Below, piece by piece: positions 7,155-14,141 of a stretch of DNA of 14,240 bases. The position numbers and the translations under genes are program-made. Numbering within the stretch: the first letter of the stretch is position 1; the number at the start of each line of letters is the position of its first letter. The notes under the pieces were generated by a model. That model had not been told where the DNA came from. It was given only the letters and a program-made list of their open reading frames with translations, and made no database searches. This DNA comes from Lachnospiraceae bacterium (lineage in GTDB: Bacteria; Bacillota; Clostridia; Lachnospirales; Lachnospiraceae): positions 1-14,240 of the forward strand of contig JAKSRN010000022.1 in the NCBI GenBank assembly GCA_024403585.1, written 5' to 3'.

Positions 7155-8396
7155 ATGGCAGTGATTCGCCCGTTTAAGGCACTTCGCCCAAACAAAGAGA
7201 CAGCCGCTTCCGTGGCAGCTCTTCCATATGATGTATATAGCCGTGAAGAGGCAAGAGAAGTTGTTAAAGGAGATGATCTCACTTTCCTTAGAATTGACCG
7301 CCCGGAGACTCAGTTCCCGGCAGGTCACGATATCTATGCAGAGGAAGTATATGATAAAGCAGATGAGATGCTGCAGGAGATGGAAGAAAAAGGGATCTTT
7401 GTACAGGATCCAAAGGCATGCTACTATATCTATGAGCTGACCATGGATGGCCGTGCACAGACAGGTCTTGTTGCTGCATCATCTGTGGATGATTACATGA
7501 ATAATGTAATCAAAAAACATGAGAATACAAGAAAAGACAAAGAGGCTGACAGAATCCATCATGTGGATACCTGCAGTGCTCAGACAGGGCCGATCTTCCT
7601 TGCTTACCGTGCAAAGGACGAGATCCGCTCTCTGATCAGCCGGATCAAAGAGCAGGAGCCGGAGGTGGCTTTTGTGTCCGGGGACGGTATTGCTCATAAG
7701 GTGTGGGTGATCGACACAGATGCAGATGTAGAGGCGCTGACGGAGGCATTTGCCGCTATGGACCATACCTACATTGCAGACGGACATCACAGAGCAGCTT
7801 CCGCTGTACGTGTATCTCTGAGACGTCGTGAAGCAAAACCGGATTATACAGGGGAGGAAGAGTTCAACTACTTCCTGTCTGTGCTCTTCCCGGACGATGA
7901 GCTGATGATCCTGGATTATAACCGTGTACTGAAAGACCTGAACGGGCTGTCTGCAGAAGACATGCTTGCAAAGATCGCGACTGTATGTGATGTGGAGAAG
8001 GCTGCAGAGGCACCATATCATCCGTCTGCCAAGGGTGAGATGGGATTCCTTGTGGATGGCTGCTGGTATAAGCTGACTGTAAAAGCAGAGAAGACCATGG
8101 ATGATCCTGTAGAGGCTCTGGATGTGGCTTTCCTTCAGAGAGAAATCCTGAAACCAATGTGGGGAATTGAGGATCCGAAGAGTGATACAAGAATTGATTT
8201 TGTAGGCGGAATCCGCGGACTGGAAGAGCTGGAGCGCAGATGCAAAAAAGACTGCGCCGCTGCATTCTCCATGTATCCGACTTCCATCGGGGAGCTGTTC
8301 TCTGTAGCGGACGCAGATCTTCTGATGCCTCCAAAATCCACCTGGTTTGAGCCAAAGCTCAGAAGCGGGCTCTTTATACATAAAATTGAGAGATAG
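7155..8396 (+). CDS. DUF1015 family protein of the serine operon
   Basis: A 413-residue soluble protein recognised as DUF1015 (COG4198-type) from the N-terminal RPFKALRPNKE and the motif YIADGHHRAASA, with D209-R213 at its core. Its biochemical function is not established to my knowledge. Family members commonly sit beside serC and serA in Clostridia, and here it is third in the operon, 110 bases after serA. The DGHHR motif resembles the active-site motif of ParB/Srx-fold nucleotide enzymes such as the free serine kinase SerK. A role on phosphoserine or serine is therefore plausible but is only inference. The start at 7155 is set by AGGAGG (7142-7147); an upstream in-frame ATG at 7104 lies inside the stem-loop and lacks a ribosome binding site. 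The 3' end overlaps the convergent regulator by 23 bases. Confidence 0.88.
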   Translation: MAVIRPFKALRPNKETAASVAALPYDVYSREEAREVVKGDDLTFLRIDRPETQFPAGHDIYAEEVYDKADEMLQEMEEKGIFVQDPKACYYIYELTMDGRAQTGLVAASSVDDYMNNVIKKHENTRKDKEADRIHHVDTCSAQTGPIFLAYRAKDEIRSLISRIKEQEPEVAFVSGDGIAHKVWVIDTDADVEALTEAFAAMDHTYIADGHHRAASAVRVSLRRREAKPDYTGEEEFNYFLSVLFPDDELMILDYNRVLKDLNGLSAEDMLAKIATVCDVEKAAEAPYHPSAKGEMGFLVDGCWYKLTVKAEKTMDDPVEALDVAFLQREILKPMWGIEDPKSDTRIDFVGGIRGLEELERRCKKDCAAAFSMYPTSIGELFSVADADLLMPPKSTWFEPKLRSGLFIHKIER

Positions 8397-9897
8397 TAGC
8401 CGGATCCGGTTTGTTCAGGATTCGGAAGGAAACCTCCAGATACAGCCTTGTGTCGTAGTCGTCCAGGTTCAGCCTGGTCATCTCCATGATACGCTCCATC
8501 CTGCTGATGAAGGTGCTTCGGTGGATGAAAAGCTTCTGTGCGGCATGCGACATGTTAAACTGTGATTCAAAATACGTATATAGTGTGATATAGTAACTGG
8601 TCTGTCTATTCTGATCATGCTCCTGAAGCTGGAGCAGAACAGGATGGCAGACCTGTTCTGGTTTAAAGATGCCTGTTCCGTAGCTGAAGAGGTAATCCAG
8701 AGCATAGTCGTTGAATCGGAAATACCATCTGGTGCTGTCCTTCTTCTGTCCGAACTCAATGGCGAATCTGGATTGGCGGTAAAAGATCTCGATGTCTTTC
8801 AGGTCATGGAAGATCCTGCTGCAGCCAGCAATCATGAGACCGTCCCGGACCATGTAAGCCAGGGACTGGTAAAAGTCGGCCAGATTTTTTTCGCCGTTTA
8901 TGGACATGTTGATGATCATGACCACATCGCCATCCGCTTCCACTGCACAGGCATCAGCCCAAAGTTCTTCCACCTGGGAGATCAGATAAGGGGGATACAA
9001 TTCCTTTTTCAGACGATGTTCCGGCAAAAATGATACCATCATATACTTGTGCTCATCAGTCCAGCCTGTATTCTGCTGGAGACGAAGCAGATTCTGTGGC
9101 GTGCAGACGATTCCGGAAAGGCTTTCAGAAAGGAAGGTCCGGAGAAGGTGCTGGGCGTTCGAGGTACTGTGGAAAGAACCGAATCTGCGAAGCAGGTATT
9201 CAATATATTCTGCCAGCTGGTTCAGGATCAGCGATTCCCTTCCTGCCTGGTCTGTATCTGTGATGGCCATAACCAGCCTTCCGGCGTAACGGTTATGGTA
9301 ATGGAAGTTGTACAATTTGTAGTTTTGGTCGTAGTCAAAATCCAATTCTCCGTGGGCGGTTTCTAAGTGGCGCAGATGGGGATTGGAGATCAGGTCGTTT
9401 ACTGTGTCGATGGAAACGGTTCCGTTTTCACCGAACAGGATGTAGGAAGCTCTTGGATTGCATGCCTGCGCCACGATGGAAAACTGGTTATCCATCAGGC
9501 AGAGAGGGATATGCAGCATCTGATAGGTGGTATTGATCAGACTGCGGAAATCCTGAAAGTTCTCAACATTCTGCATGCATGTATTGGCCCATTCGTCATA
9601 GAAATCGTATATTTCCTGCAGATTATTATAGAGGTCTGATTCATTTATCGAATCCTTGATCAGAATGATGCTGGTCTTTTTTGGATGGGACATAGCCGGC
9701 ATACTGGTACAGATGTAACAACCTTCAGGGAGAACGCCGGTGTTATTGAGAGCCAGCCACAGATAATCGCCGGTCTGTTTCATGCTTTTGTAGTATCTGG
9801 GACGACCCAGTTCCTGAGAATCACCGCTCTGGCGTATATATTCCAGCGTATATTTCTCTTTCAGATGATAAAATATGGTATCAAGATTCAGTTTCAT
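8374..9897 (-). CDS. PucR/CdaR-type transcriptional regulator
   Basis: Cytoplasmic DNA-binding regulator of 507 residues. The C-terminal part (about 434-494), with FNMSHAAQKLFIHRSTFISRM and a following DDYDTRLYLEVSF segment, is the PucR C-terminal helix-turn-helix, where LFIHRSTF corresponds to the usual L-HRNTL recognition region. The preceding roughly 430 residues look like a sensor region plus GGDEF-like/CdaR-type middle domain, but I cannot assign a ligand. No signal peptide or membrane segment is seen. An AAGGTG ribosome binding site lies about 10 bases before the start. It stands alone, converges on and overlaps the serine operon by 23 bases, and is preceded by a palindrome-rich gap that may carry its operators. 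Its target genes are not evident from the window. Confidence 0.85.
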   Translation of the reverse strand: MKLNLDTIFYHLKEKYTLEYIRQSGDSQELGRPRYYKSMKQTGDYLWLALNNTGVLPEGCYICTSMPAMSHPKKTSIILIKDSINESDLYNNLQEIYDFYDEWANTCMQNVENFQDFRSLINTTYQMLHIPLCLMDNQFSIVAQACNPRASYILFGENGTVSIDTVNDLISNPHLRHLETAHGELDFDYDQNYKLYNFHYHNRYAGRLVMAITDTDQAGRESLILNQLAEYIEYLLRRFGSFHSTSNAQHLLRTFLSESLSGIVCTPQNLLRLQQNTGWTDEHKYMMVSFLPEHRLKKELYPPYLISQVEELWADACAVEADGDVVMIINMSINGEKNLADFYQSLAYMVRDGLMIAGCSRIFHDLKDIEIFYRQSRFAIEFGQKKDSTRWYFRFNDYALDYLFSYGTGIFKPEQVCHPVLLQLQEHDQNRQTSYYITLYTYFESQFNMSHAAQKLFIHRSTFISRMERIMEMTRLNLDDYDTRLYLEVSFRILNKPDPATISQFYV

Positions 9898-9947
9898 GCA
9901 GTATACACCTTGTTTTTATGTTGGAACAGCTAGTATATATGTTTTAT

Positions 9948-9965
9948 CCATTCTCGGGAGAATGG
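9948..9965. promoter_or_regulatory. 18-base palindrome, candidate operator A
   Basis: Perfect 8-base arms CCATTCTC and GAGAATGG separated by GG, about 50 bases upstream of the PucR-type regulator's start codon. Nothing marks it as a terminator for either strand. Its position fits autoregulation of the minus-strand gene, but the binding protein is unknown. Confidence 0.5.
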
Positions 9966-9975
9966 CATTGAAATG

Positions 9976-10012
9976 TGTAGTGACACTACAAATTGTAGTG
10001 TCGCCATGGCGA
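9976..10012. promoter_or_regulatory. Overlapping inverted repeats, candidate operators B
   Basis: TGTAGTG (9976-9982), CACTACA (9984-9990) and TGTAGTG (9994-10000) are three alternating half-sites. The last two belong to a perfect 21-base palindrome at 9982-10002 with 10-base arms GACACTACAA / TTGTAGTGTC. It is immediately followed by a second perfect palindrome, TCGCCATGGCGA (10001-10012). Such alternating half-sites suggest cooperative dimers of a repressor or activator. The TACA-TGTA core recalls BlaI/CopY-type operators but has a three-base rather than two-base gap. It lies between the minus-strand regulator and the plus-strand promoter candidate at 10034-10062. Confidence 0.55.
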
Positions 10013-10033
10013 AAAGTCAACTGTTTTAATGGA

Positions 10034-10062
10034 TTGCAGTATAGAAAACAGCTGATTATAAT
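10034..10062 (+). promoter_or_regulatory. Candidate promoter for a short plus-strand transcript
   Basis: A perfect TATAAT -10 box (10057-10062) lies 17 bases after TTGCAG (10034-10039), a weak -35 with 3 of 6 matches. The weak -35 and the operator-like palindromes just upstream would fit activator dependence. The predicted start is near 10069. Confidence 0.4.
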
Positions 10063-10068
10063 AATAGT

Positions 10069-10147
10069 ATATTAAGAATTGATAACCCATTACTACTCTA
10101 TACACATGGAAAGCGCAGAACATTATGTTCTGCGCTTTCTGTTTTTC
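10069..10147 (+). ncRNA. Putative short RNA or attenuated leader
   Basis: The candidate promoter at 10034-10062 and the strong terminator ending at 10146 bracket about 75-80 bases with no convincing coding frame. It may be a small RNA whose 3' half is the terminator hairpin, or a leader that normally aborts before the sulfatase gene at 10289. The downstream gene appears to have its own promoter, which slightly favours a separate small RNA. No known RNA family is recognised. Confidence 0.3.
10109..10146 (+). terminator. Strong Rho-independent terminator, plus strand
   Basis: Perfect 15-base arms beginning GAAAGCGCAGAACAT (10109-10123) pair with 10125-10139, in practice a stem of about 13 with a small loop, followed by TGTTTTT. 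The minus-strand exit lacks a T-run, so it acts on plus-strand transcription. No gene on the plus strand ends nearby; the previous plus-strand gene stops at 8396. Confidence 0.85.
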
Positions 10148-10219
10148 GGGGAATATTGTTCTCCTGTAAAAGAAAAATGTGGAGCGCGGCTTAGTTGTAC
10201 TGTGCGCATGTGTTCTATG

Positions 10220-10249
10220 CTTTACAAATAATTGTAAAGTGACTAGAAT
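10220..10249 (+). promoter_or_regulatory. Promoter with overlapping palindrome for the LTA-synthase-family gene
   Basis: TTTACA (10221-10226, 5 of 6 to the -35 consensus), a 17-base spacer and TAGAAT (10244-10249, 5 of 6 to the -10 consensus) predict a start near 10256. A perfect inverted repeat, CTTTACAA / TTGTAAAG with a four-base gap (10220-10239), covers the -35 box and much of the spacer, where a bound repressor would block RNA polymerase. The binding protein is unknown. Confidence 0.6.
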
Positions 10250-10288
10250 AAGTTTGTTGAAAAAATCACGAAAGGTTGTTATGGAAAG

Positions 10289-12268
10289 ATGGAACAATCA
10301 GAAAGCTTGATTTCTGCTTTGGAATTATTCGCATGTGCGAAAGGACTGCTTCCTCTTTGCGTTCTCTTCTGTCTGAATCGCTGGCTGTGTGTGTCGGATT
10401 TCAGAGCTTGTAAAGAAAAACGGATGGGAATCTGGTGCTATCTCTTCCTTTTTGCCAACTCTGGTTATGCATTCTTTGCCCTTGAATATCTGAATAATCC
10501 GGATCTGGGCAAGATGGAGATTCCGTATATGCTGCTGAATGTGGCGGGTATCATGATCCTGTCACTGATTCTTCTCTTTTGGCTGAATTCCTTTCGAAGG
10601 ACAATGATCGCCATATTGCTGGTCTTTACCCTGGCTTCTTTTGTATTTGCCCATGTCTATGCATGCAGGGGAGAACCGCTTCAGCTGATTGATGTCTTTG
10701 CTGTGGGAACTGCTATGGAGGTGGCAGGAGAATATCAGTTTGAACTGACACAGGAAGGATCCTGCATTCTGCTTCTTTCTTTTCTATTACTTCTTCTTTA
10801 CTGGCATCTGCCTGATTGGAAGCTGGCTAAGACGAGAAAAGGAAAGATCGGGATCCGTGTGGGCGTGTTTGCTTCCATGATCCTGGGATACTTCTTGTAT
10901 ATGAATACAAACTGGAACGGAAATCTGGGTATCCTGACAGATCTCTGGGCACCGATCAAAACCTACAAAGAGTACGGAACAGAAGTGGGCTTTTTCTGTG
11001 TGGCTAAGTATATGCGACTGACAGAACCGGAAGGCTATTCCGCCAGAGCGGTTGAAGAGCTTGCGAGCCGTGTAGAAAAAGAACTGGAAGATAATCAGGA
11101 AAAAGACCAGGGAAAAGGCATGTCAGAAGAAACTGGGGAAAATGCTCTTTCCGGGAAAAAGATCCTTCCGGTGAATGTGATCGCCATTATGAATGAATCC
11201 TGGGCGGATTACAGACTCATGGGAGATCTGGACACCACAGAACCAGTTATGCCTTTTTATGACTCCATGAGCAAGAATACGATCAAAGGTCATACACTTG
11301 TCTGTATTCGCGGAGGAGGTACGGCAAAGACAGAATATGAATTCCTGACGGGAAATTCGGAGAAACGTTTTCCGGGAATGGTCCCGTATGTGAGCTATTA
11401 CACGCATGAGCAGCATTCCCTTTTTGAGGTCATGCAGGATCAGGGATATGAGATCGCAGCCATGCATCCAAACAAGGGAACAAACTGGAACAGAAGTAAT
11501 GCCTACCGTCTGATGGGGGTAGAGGATTTCTATACTATCGATGATTTCCCGGAGGATGCCAAGAGGATCCGTGCGCATATTTCAGACGAGGCCAATTATG
11601 ATGCTATTATTCAGCTGGTAGAAGAAAAGGAAGAGGCAGATCAGCCGTTTTTCCTTTTTGATGTGACCATGCAGAATCATGGTGGCTACAAGGCAAAGAA
11701 GTATGTAAGCAATATCCATCTGAATGGATATGAGGATGATACGGTGGATCAGTATCTTTCCCTGCTGCGGGATAGTGATGATGCGCTGGAAAAGCTGATC
11801 CGGTATTTTGAGAAGTGTCCGGAGCCAACCATGATCCTGATGTTTGGTGATCACCTGCCGGATCTTCCGGATGAGTTCGCAGAGCATCTCACAGGGAAGA
11901 CCTATGATGACAGCAGTCTGGAAGAGCAGGAGCTGTATTACGAGACTCCTTTCTTTATCTGGACCAATTACGAGCAAAGGGAAGAAGAGGGAATCCTGAC
12001 CAGTACAAATTATCTGGGAACTATGATGCTGGAAGAAGCCGGTCTGGAACTTCCGCCTTATAATCAGTATCTGGAGATGCTGAGAGAAAGGATACCGGCC
12101 CTGAACCATCTGGGCTATCTGAAGGCAGACGGACAATGGGTTCGCTGGGATGATGCAACCGATCCGGAAGCGACGCTTGAAAAGGAATATGAATACTTTC
12201 AGTACAATAATCTGGCTGAGAACAGGAAAAGACTGGACTGGTTTTATGAAGTAAAAAACAGGAACTGA
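10289..12268 (+). CDS. LTA synthase family membrane sulfatase-fold protein
   Basis: A 659-residue membrane protein likely to transfer glycerol-phosphate (or a related phospho-group) from phosphatidylglycerol to an envelope polymer outside the cell. Hydrophobic segments near residues 15-33, 47-68, 79-99, 105-125, 158-174 and 187-205 precede a charged linker (about 253-290) and a sulfatase domain. Expected active-site features are E303 in IAIMNESWAD, nucleophile T345 in GGGTAKTEYEFLTG, H464 in MQNHGGY and D521-H522 in FGDHLPD. These match LtaS-type enzymes, not true sulfatases, which carry a modified Cys/Ser. The exact polymer cannot be told. AAAGG (10271-10275) is 13 bases from this start but 5 from an out-of-frame ATG at 10281 that opens nine codons. 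The gene stands alone with its own promoter and terminator. Confidence 0.9.
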   Translation: MEQSESLISALELFACAKGLLPLCVLFCLNRWLCVSDFRACKEKRMGIWCYLFLFANSGYAFFALEYLNNPDLGKMEIPYMLLNVAGIMILSLILLFWLNSFRRTMIAILLVFTLASFVFAHVYACRGEPLQLIDVFAVGTAMEVAGEYQFELTQEGSCILLLSFLLLLLYWHLPDWKLAKTRKGKIGIRVGVFASMILGYFLYMNTNWNGNLGILTDLWAPIKTYKEYGTEVGFFCVAKYMRLTEPEGYSARAVEELASRVEKELEDNQEKDQGKGMSEETGENALSGKKILPVNVIAIMNESWADYRLMGDLDTTEPVMPFYDSMSKNTIKGHTLVCIRGGGTAKTEYEFLTGNSEKRFPGMVPYVSYYTHEQHSLFEVMQDQGYEIAAMHPNKGTNWNRSNAYRLMGVEDFYTIDDFPEDAKRIRAHISDEANYDAIIQLVEEKEEADQPFFLFDVTMQNHGGYKAKKYVSNIHLNGYEDDTVDQYLSLLRDSDDALEKLIRYFEKCPEPTMILMFGDHLPDLPDEFAEHLTGKTYDDSSLEEQELYYETPFFIWTNYEQREEEGILTSTNYLGTMMLEEAGLELPPYNQYLEMLRERIPALNHLGYLKADGQWVRWDDATDPEATLEKEYEYFQYNNLAENRKRLDWFYEVKNRN

Positions 12269-12292
12269 CGAGATTGTCAGTTCCTGTTTTTT
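12253..12292. terminator. Bidirectional terminator shared by two convergent genes
   Basis: Perfect 17-base arms, 12253-12269 and 12276-12292, around a six-base loop. The stem has an A-run on its left and a T-run on its right, so it works in both directions. The left arm contains the last codons and TGA stop of the LTA-synthase-family gene. The LysR gene's stop (12296-12298) lies four bases beyond the right arm. Confidence 0.92.
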
Positions 12293-12295
12293 GCT

Positions 12296-13210
12296 TCATG
12301 CAGAATAGATGATCTGTTTCAGGAATTGAAGAAGTTCCTGAGCAGGCTGGGAGAGAGATTCCCTTGCATTGGTGATATATCCAAAAGTATATTTGCTTTT
12401 GGCGCTTTCCAGCGGAATGGACCGGATCCTGCTCTCTCCAAACAGCTCCGGATTGATGCTGCTGCTCAGGAGCGCATAGTCGGTGTTCAGAAGCAGGTTG
12501 ATGATCAGCTGGCGGCTGTTTGTCTGCAATGGATACTCCAGCTTTCCGTACGGGTCATTGGACATCAGAGGAACGGAAGAATCTTTGCGGAAGAAATCCG
12601 AGTCCTCCTCAAACTGGATAAAACGCATGGATTTCAAGTCTCTTTCGGAAAGAGATGTACTGTTGAAAAACGGATTGGAAGGTCCGACAAGGAGACTTGT
12701 TTTGTTCTGATACAGAGGATAGAAGGTCAGATGTCTGTTCTCCAGCTTCTGATTGAATGCAGGCAGCATGGCATGATTCACAGAAACAAAAGCCAGATCG
12801 ATGTGACGATGGTTCAACTCTGTCATCAGTTCAGGAAGATCAGCCTCGGTATAACAAATTGTCATGTTATCAAGCGGCTGACTCTGGATGTATTCTGTTA
12901 TGGAATGGATTAGGTGATCGCTGGTCTGGCAGCCGATCCTGAGTGTTTTTACATTCTGAGATTGCTGGATAGAAGAGATTTTTTCTGCATCTTTCAGCAT
13001 CTGTCTTGCTGTGTAGTAGACAATTTTACCGGCATCGGTCAGTTCAACACCCCTTGCTTTTCTTCTGAGAAGCTCAATCTGGAGCTCATCCTCTAAAGAT
13101 TTAATGCATTTACTGATGTGTGGCTGGGATGTATAGAGAAGATCAGCGGCTTTTTTGAAACTTCCGCAGTCTGTACTGGTTACAAAGTACTGTAATTGTT
13201 TAATATCCAT
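12296..13210 (-). CDS. LysR family transcriptional regulator
   Basis: A 304-residue cytoplasmic regulator of typical LysR length. The N-terminal winged helix-turn-helix (about residues 1-60) reads LQYFVTSTDCGSFKKAADLL with SQPHISKCIKSLE as recognition helix and ELTDAG closing the wing. The remainder (about 90-300) is the periplasmic-binding-protein-like effector domain. The inducer is not known. A GAGGT ribosome binding site about 8 bases before the start supports the N-terminus. It is divergent from larB with 172 bases between, the classic layout for a LysR regulator and its target, so it probably controls the Lar genes and itself. The Lar regulator known from Lactiplantibacillus is of the Crp/Fnr type, so this would be a different control scheme. 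Confidence 0.93.
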   Translation of the reverse strand: MDIKQLQYFVTSTDCGSFKKAADLLYTSQPHISKCIKSLEDELQIELLRRKARGVELTDAGKIVYYTARQMLKDAEKISSIQQSQNVKTLRIGCQTSDHLIHSITEYIQSQPLDNMTICYTEADLPELMTELNHRHIDLAFVSVNHAMLPAFNQKLENRHLTFYPLYQNKTSLLVGPSNPFFNSTSLSERDLKSMRFIQFEEDSDFFRKDSSVPLMSNDPYGKLEYPLQTNSRQLIINLLLNTDYALLSSSINPELFGESRIRSIPLESAKSKYTFGYITNARESLSQPAQELLQFLKQIIYSA

Positions 13211-13239
13211 AAAAATACCTCGATAAGATATGATTATTT

Positions 13240-13268
13240 ATTATATCAGATGCTCAGCAATAATTCAA
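13240..13268 (-). promoter_or_regulatory. Predicted promoter of the LysR gene
   Basis: On the minus strand, TATAAT (complement of 13240-13245) is preceded after 17 bases by TTGAAT (complement of 13263-13268, 4 of 6 to consensus). It predicts a start near 13233 and a short leader of about 22 bases. Confidence 0.6.
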
Positions 13269-13273
13269 TTATA
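13260..13273. promoter_or_regulatory. Candidate LysR-type operator (T-N11-A)
   Basis: A perfect inverted repeat, ATAATT / AATTAT around one C (13260-13272), also satisfies T-N11-A (T13261, A13273). It is centred about 61 bases before the predicted larB start, the usual recognition-site position for LysR activators, and it overlaps the -35 box of the LysR gene, which would give autorepression. The AT-rich setting makes chance similarity possible. Confidence 0.5.
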
Positions 13274-13291
13274 TGTCTGACGCATAAGTGA

Positions 13292-13320
13292 TGGAAAAAT
13301 GGGTTTTTGTCTGCTATACT
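13292..13320 (+). promoter_or_regulatory. Predicted promoter of the larBC operon
   Basis: An extended -10, TGCTATACT (13312-13320), with a weak -35, TGGAAA (13292-13297), at 17-base spacing. The predicted start is near 13327, leaving a leader of about 56 bases. A weak -35 with an extended -10 fits an activator-assisted promoter. Confidence 0.55.
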
Positions 13321-13382
13321 GTAGTAATTGAACTTCTCGAAATGGATCAGTCCACTTTATTAAGAGATGAGAAAAGAGGAAT

Positions 13383-14141
13383 ATGCGAATGGATGCACAT
13401 GAAGTGCTGGAGTTGGTAAAAGAAGGAAAGCTTTCAGTGGAAGAAGCGGAAAGCTTTTTCAGACGCCAACCTTTTGAAGAGATGGATTTTGCAAAACTGG
13501 ATATGCATAGAAAGGTACGCTCTGGCTTTCCAGAGGTGATCTACTGTGCAGGCAAAGCAGAAAGCCATCTGTTAAAAATATTTGAGAGGCTCTACGAAGC
13601 GGAGGGAGAGGTTTTCGGAACAAGAGCTACACCGGAACAGTATGCTCTGATCAGAGAAAAATTCCCTGAAACGGAATACGATCCGATTTCACATATTATT
13701 AAGATTGAAAAAAGAAACAAGAAAAGAACAGGGTGTATAGCTGTATGTACAGCCGGAACGGCAGATATCGCGGTGGCGGAAGAGGCGGCCCAGACAGCCG
13801 AGTATTTTGGCAGTAAGGTAGAAAGGATCTATGATGTGGGAGTTGCCGGAATCCACAGGCTTCTTTCCCGCATTGATCGGATCCAGAGAGCGAACTGTGT
13901 CATTGCGGTTGCCGGAATGGAAGGTGCCCTGGCCAGTGTTTTGGGTGGAATGGTTGACAAACCGGTTATTGCGGTTCCTACATCTGTGGGATACGGAGCA
14001 AGCTTTCATGGAGTTGCGGCTCTTCTGACAATGGTGAATTCCTGCGCCAACGGAATTGCCGTTGTAAACATTGATAATGGATACGGGGCCGGTTATATTG
14101 CCACTCAGATCAATCGTATGGGGGTAAAAAAAGATGAGTAA
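13383..14141 (+). CDS. larB: Nickel-pincer cofactor biosynthesis protein LarB
   Basis: LarB carboxylates and hydrolyses nicotinic acid adenine dinucleotide to pyridinium-3,5-biscarboxylic acid mononucleotide, the first step toward the nickel-pincer nucleotide of lactate racemase-type enzymes. The 252 residues have a Lar-specific N-terminal region (about 1-115) and a C-terminal PurE/AIR-carboxylase-like domain (about 120-250) with VPTSVGYGASFHG and NIDNGYGAGY. The cysteine in VNSCANG is residue 221 from this start and matches the catalytic cysteine I recall for the Lactiplantibacillus enzyme. An ATG at 13389 is better spaced from AGAGGA (13375-13380) and may be the true start, making 250 residues. 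The 3' end overlaps larC by 8 bases. PurE itself is shorter and lacks the N-terminal region. Confidence 0.93.
   Translation: MRMDAHEVLELVKEGKLSVEEAESFFRRQPFEEMDFAKLDMHRKVRSGFPEVIYCAGKAESHLLKIFERLYEAEGEVFGTRATPEQYALIREKFPETEYDPISHIIKIEKRNKKRTGCIAVCTAGTADIAVAEEAAQTAEYFGSKVERIYDVGVAGIHRLLSRIDRIQRANCVIAVAGMEGALASVLGGMVDKPVIAVPTSVGYGASFHGVAALLTMVNSCANGIAVVNIDNGYGAGYIATQINRMGVKKDE

Noticed and set aside
8400..8409. CCGGATCCGG palindrome just after the DUF1015 stop, considered as a terminator
   Set aside because: It can form only about three base pairs around a tetraloop and has no real T-run, and it lies within the convergent regulator's coding sequence.
10106..10231. 41-codon open frame starting at the terminator hairpin
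   Set aside because: It has no ribosome binding site, reads through a strong terminator stem, and its product resembles nothing.
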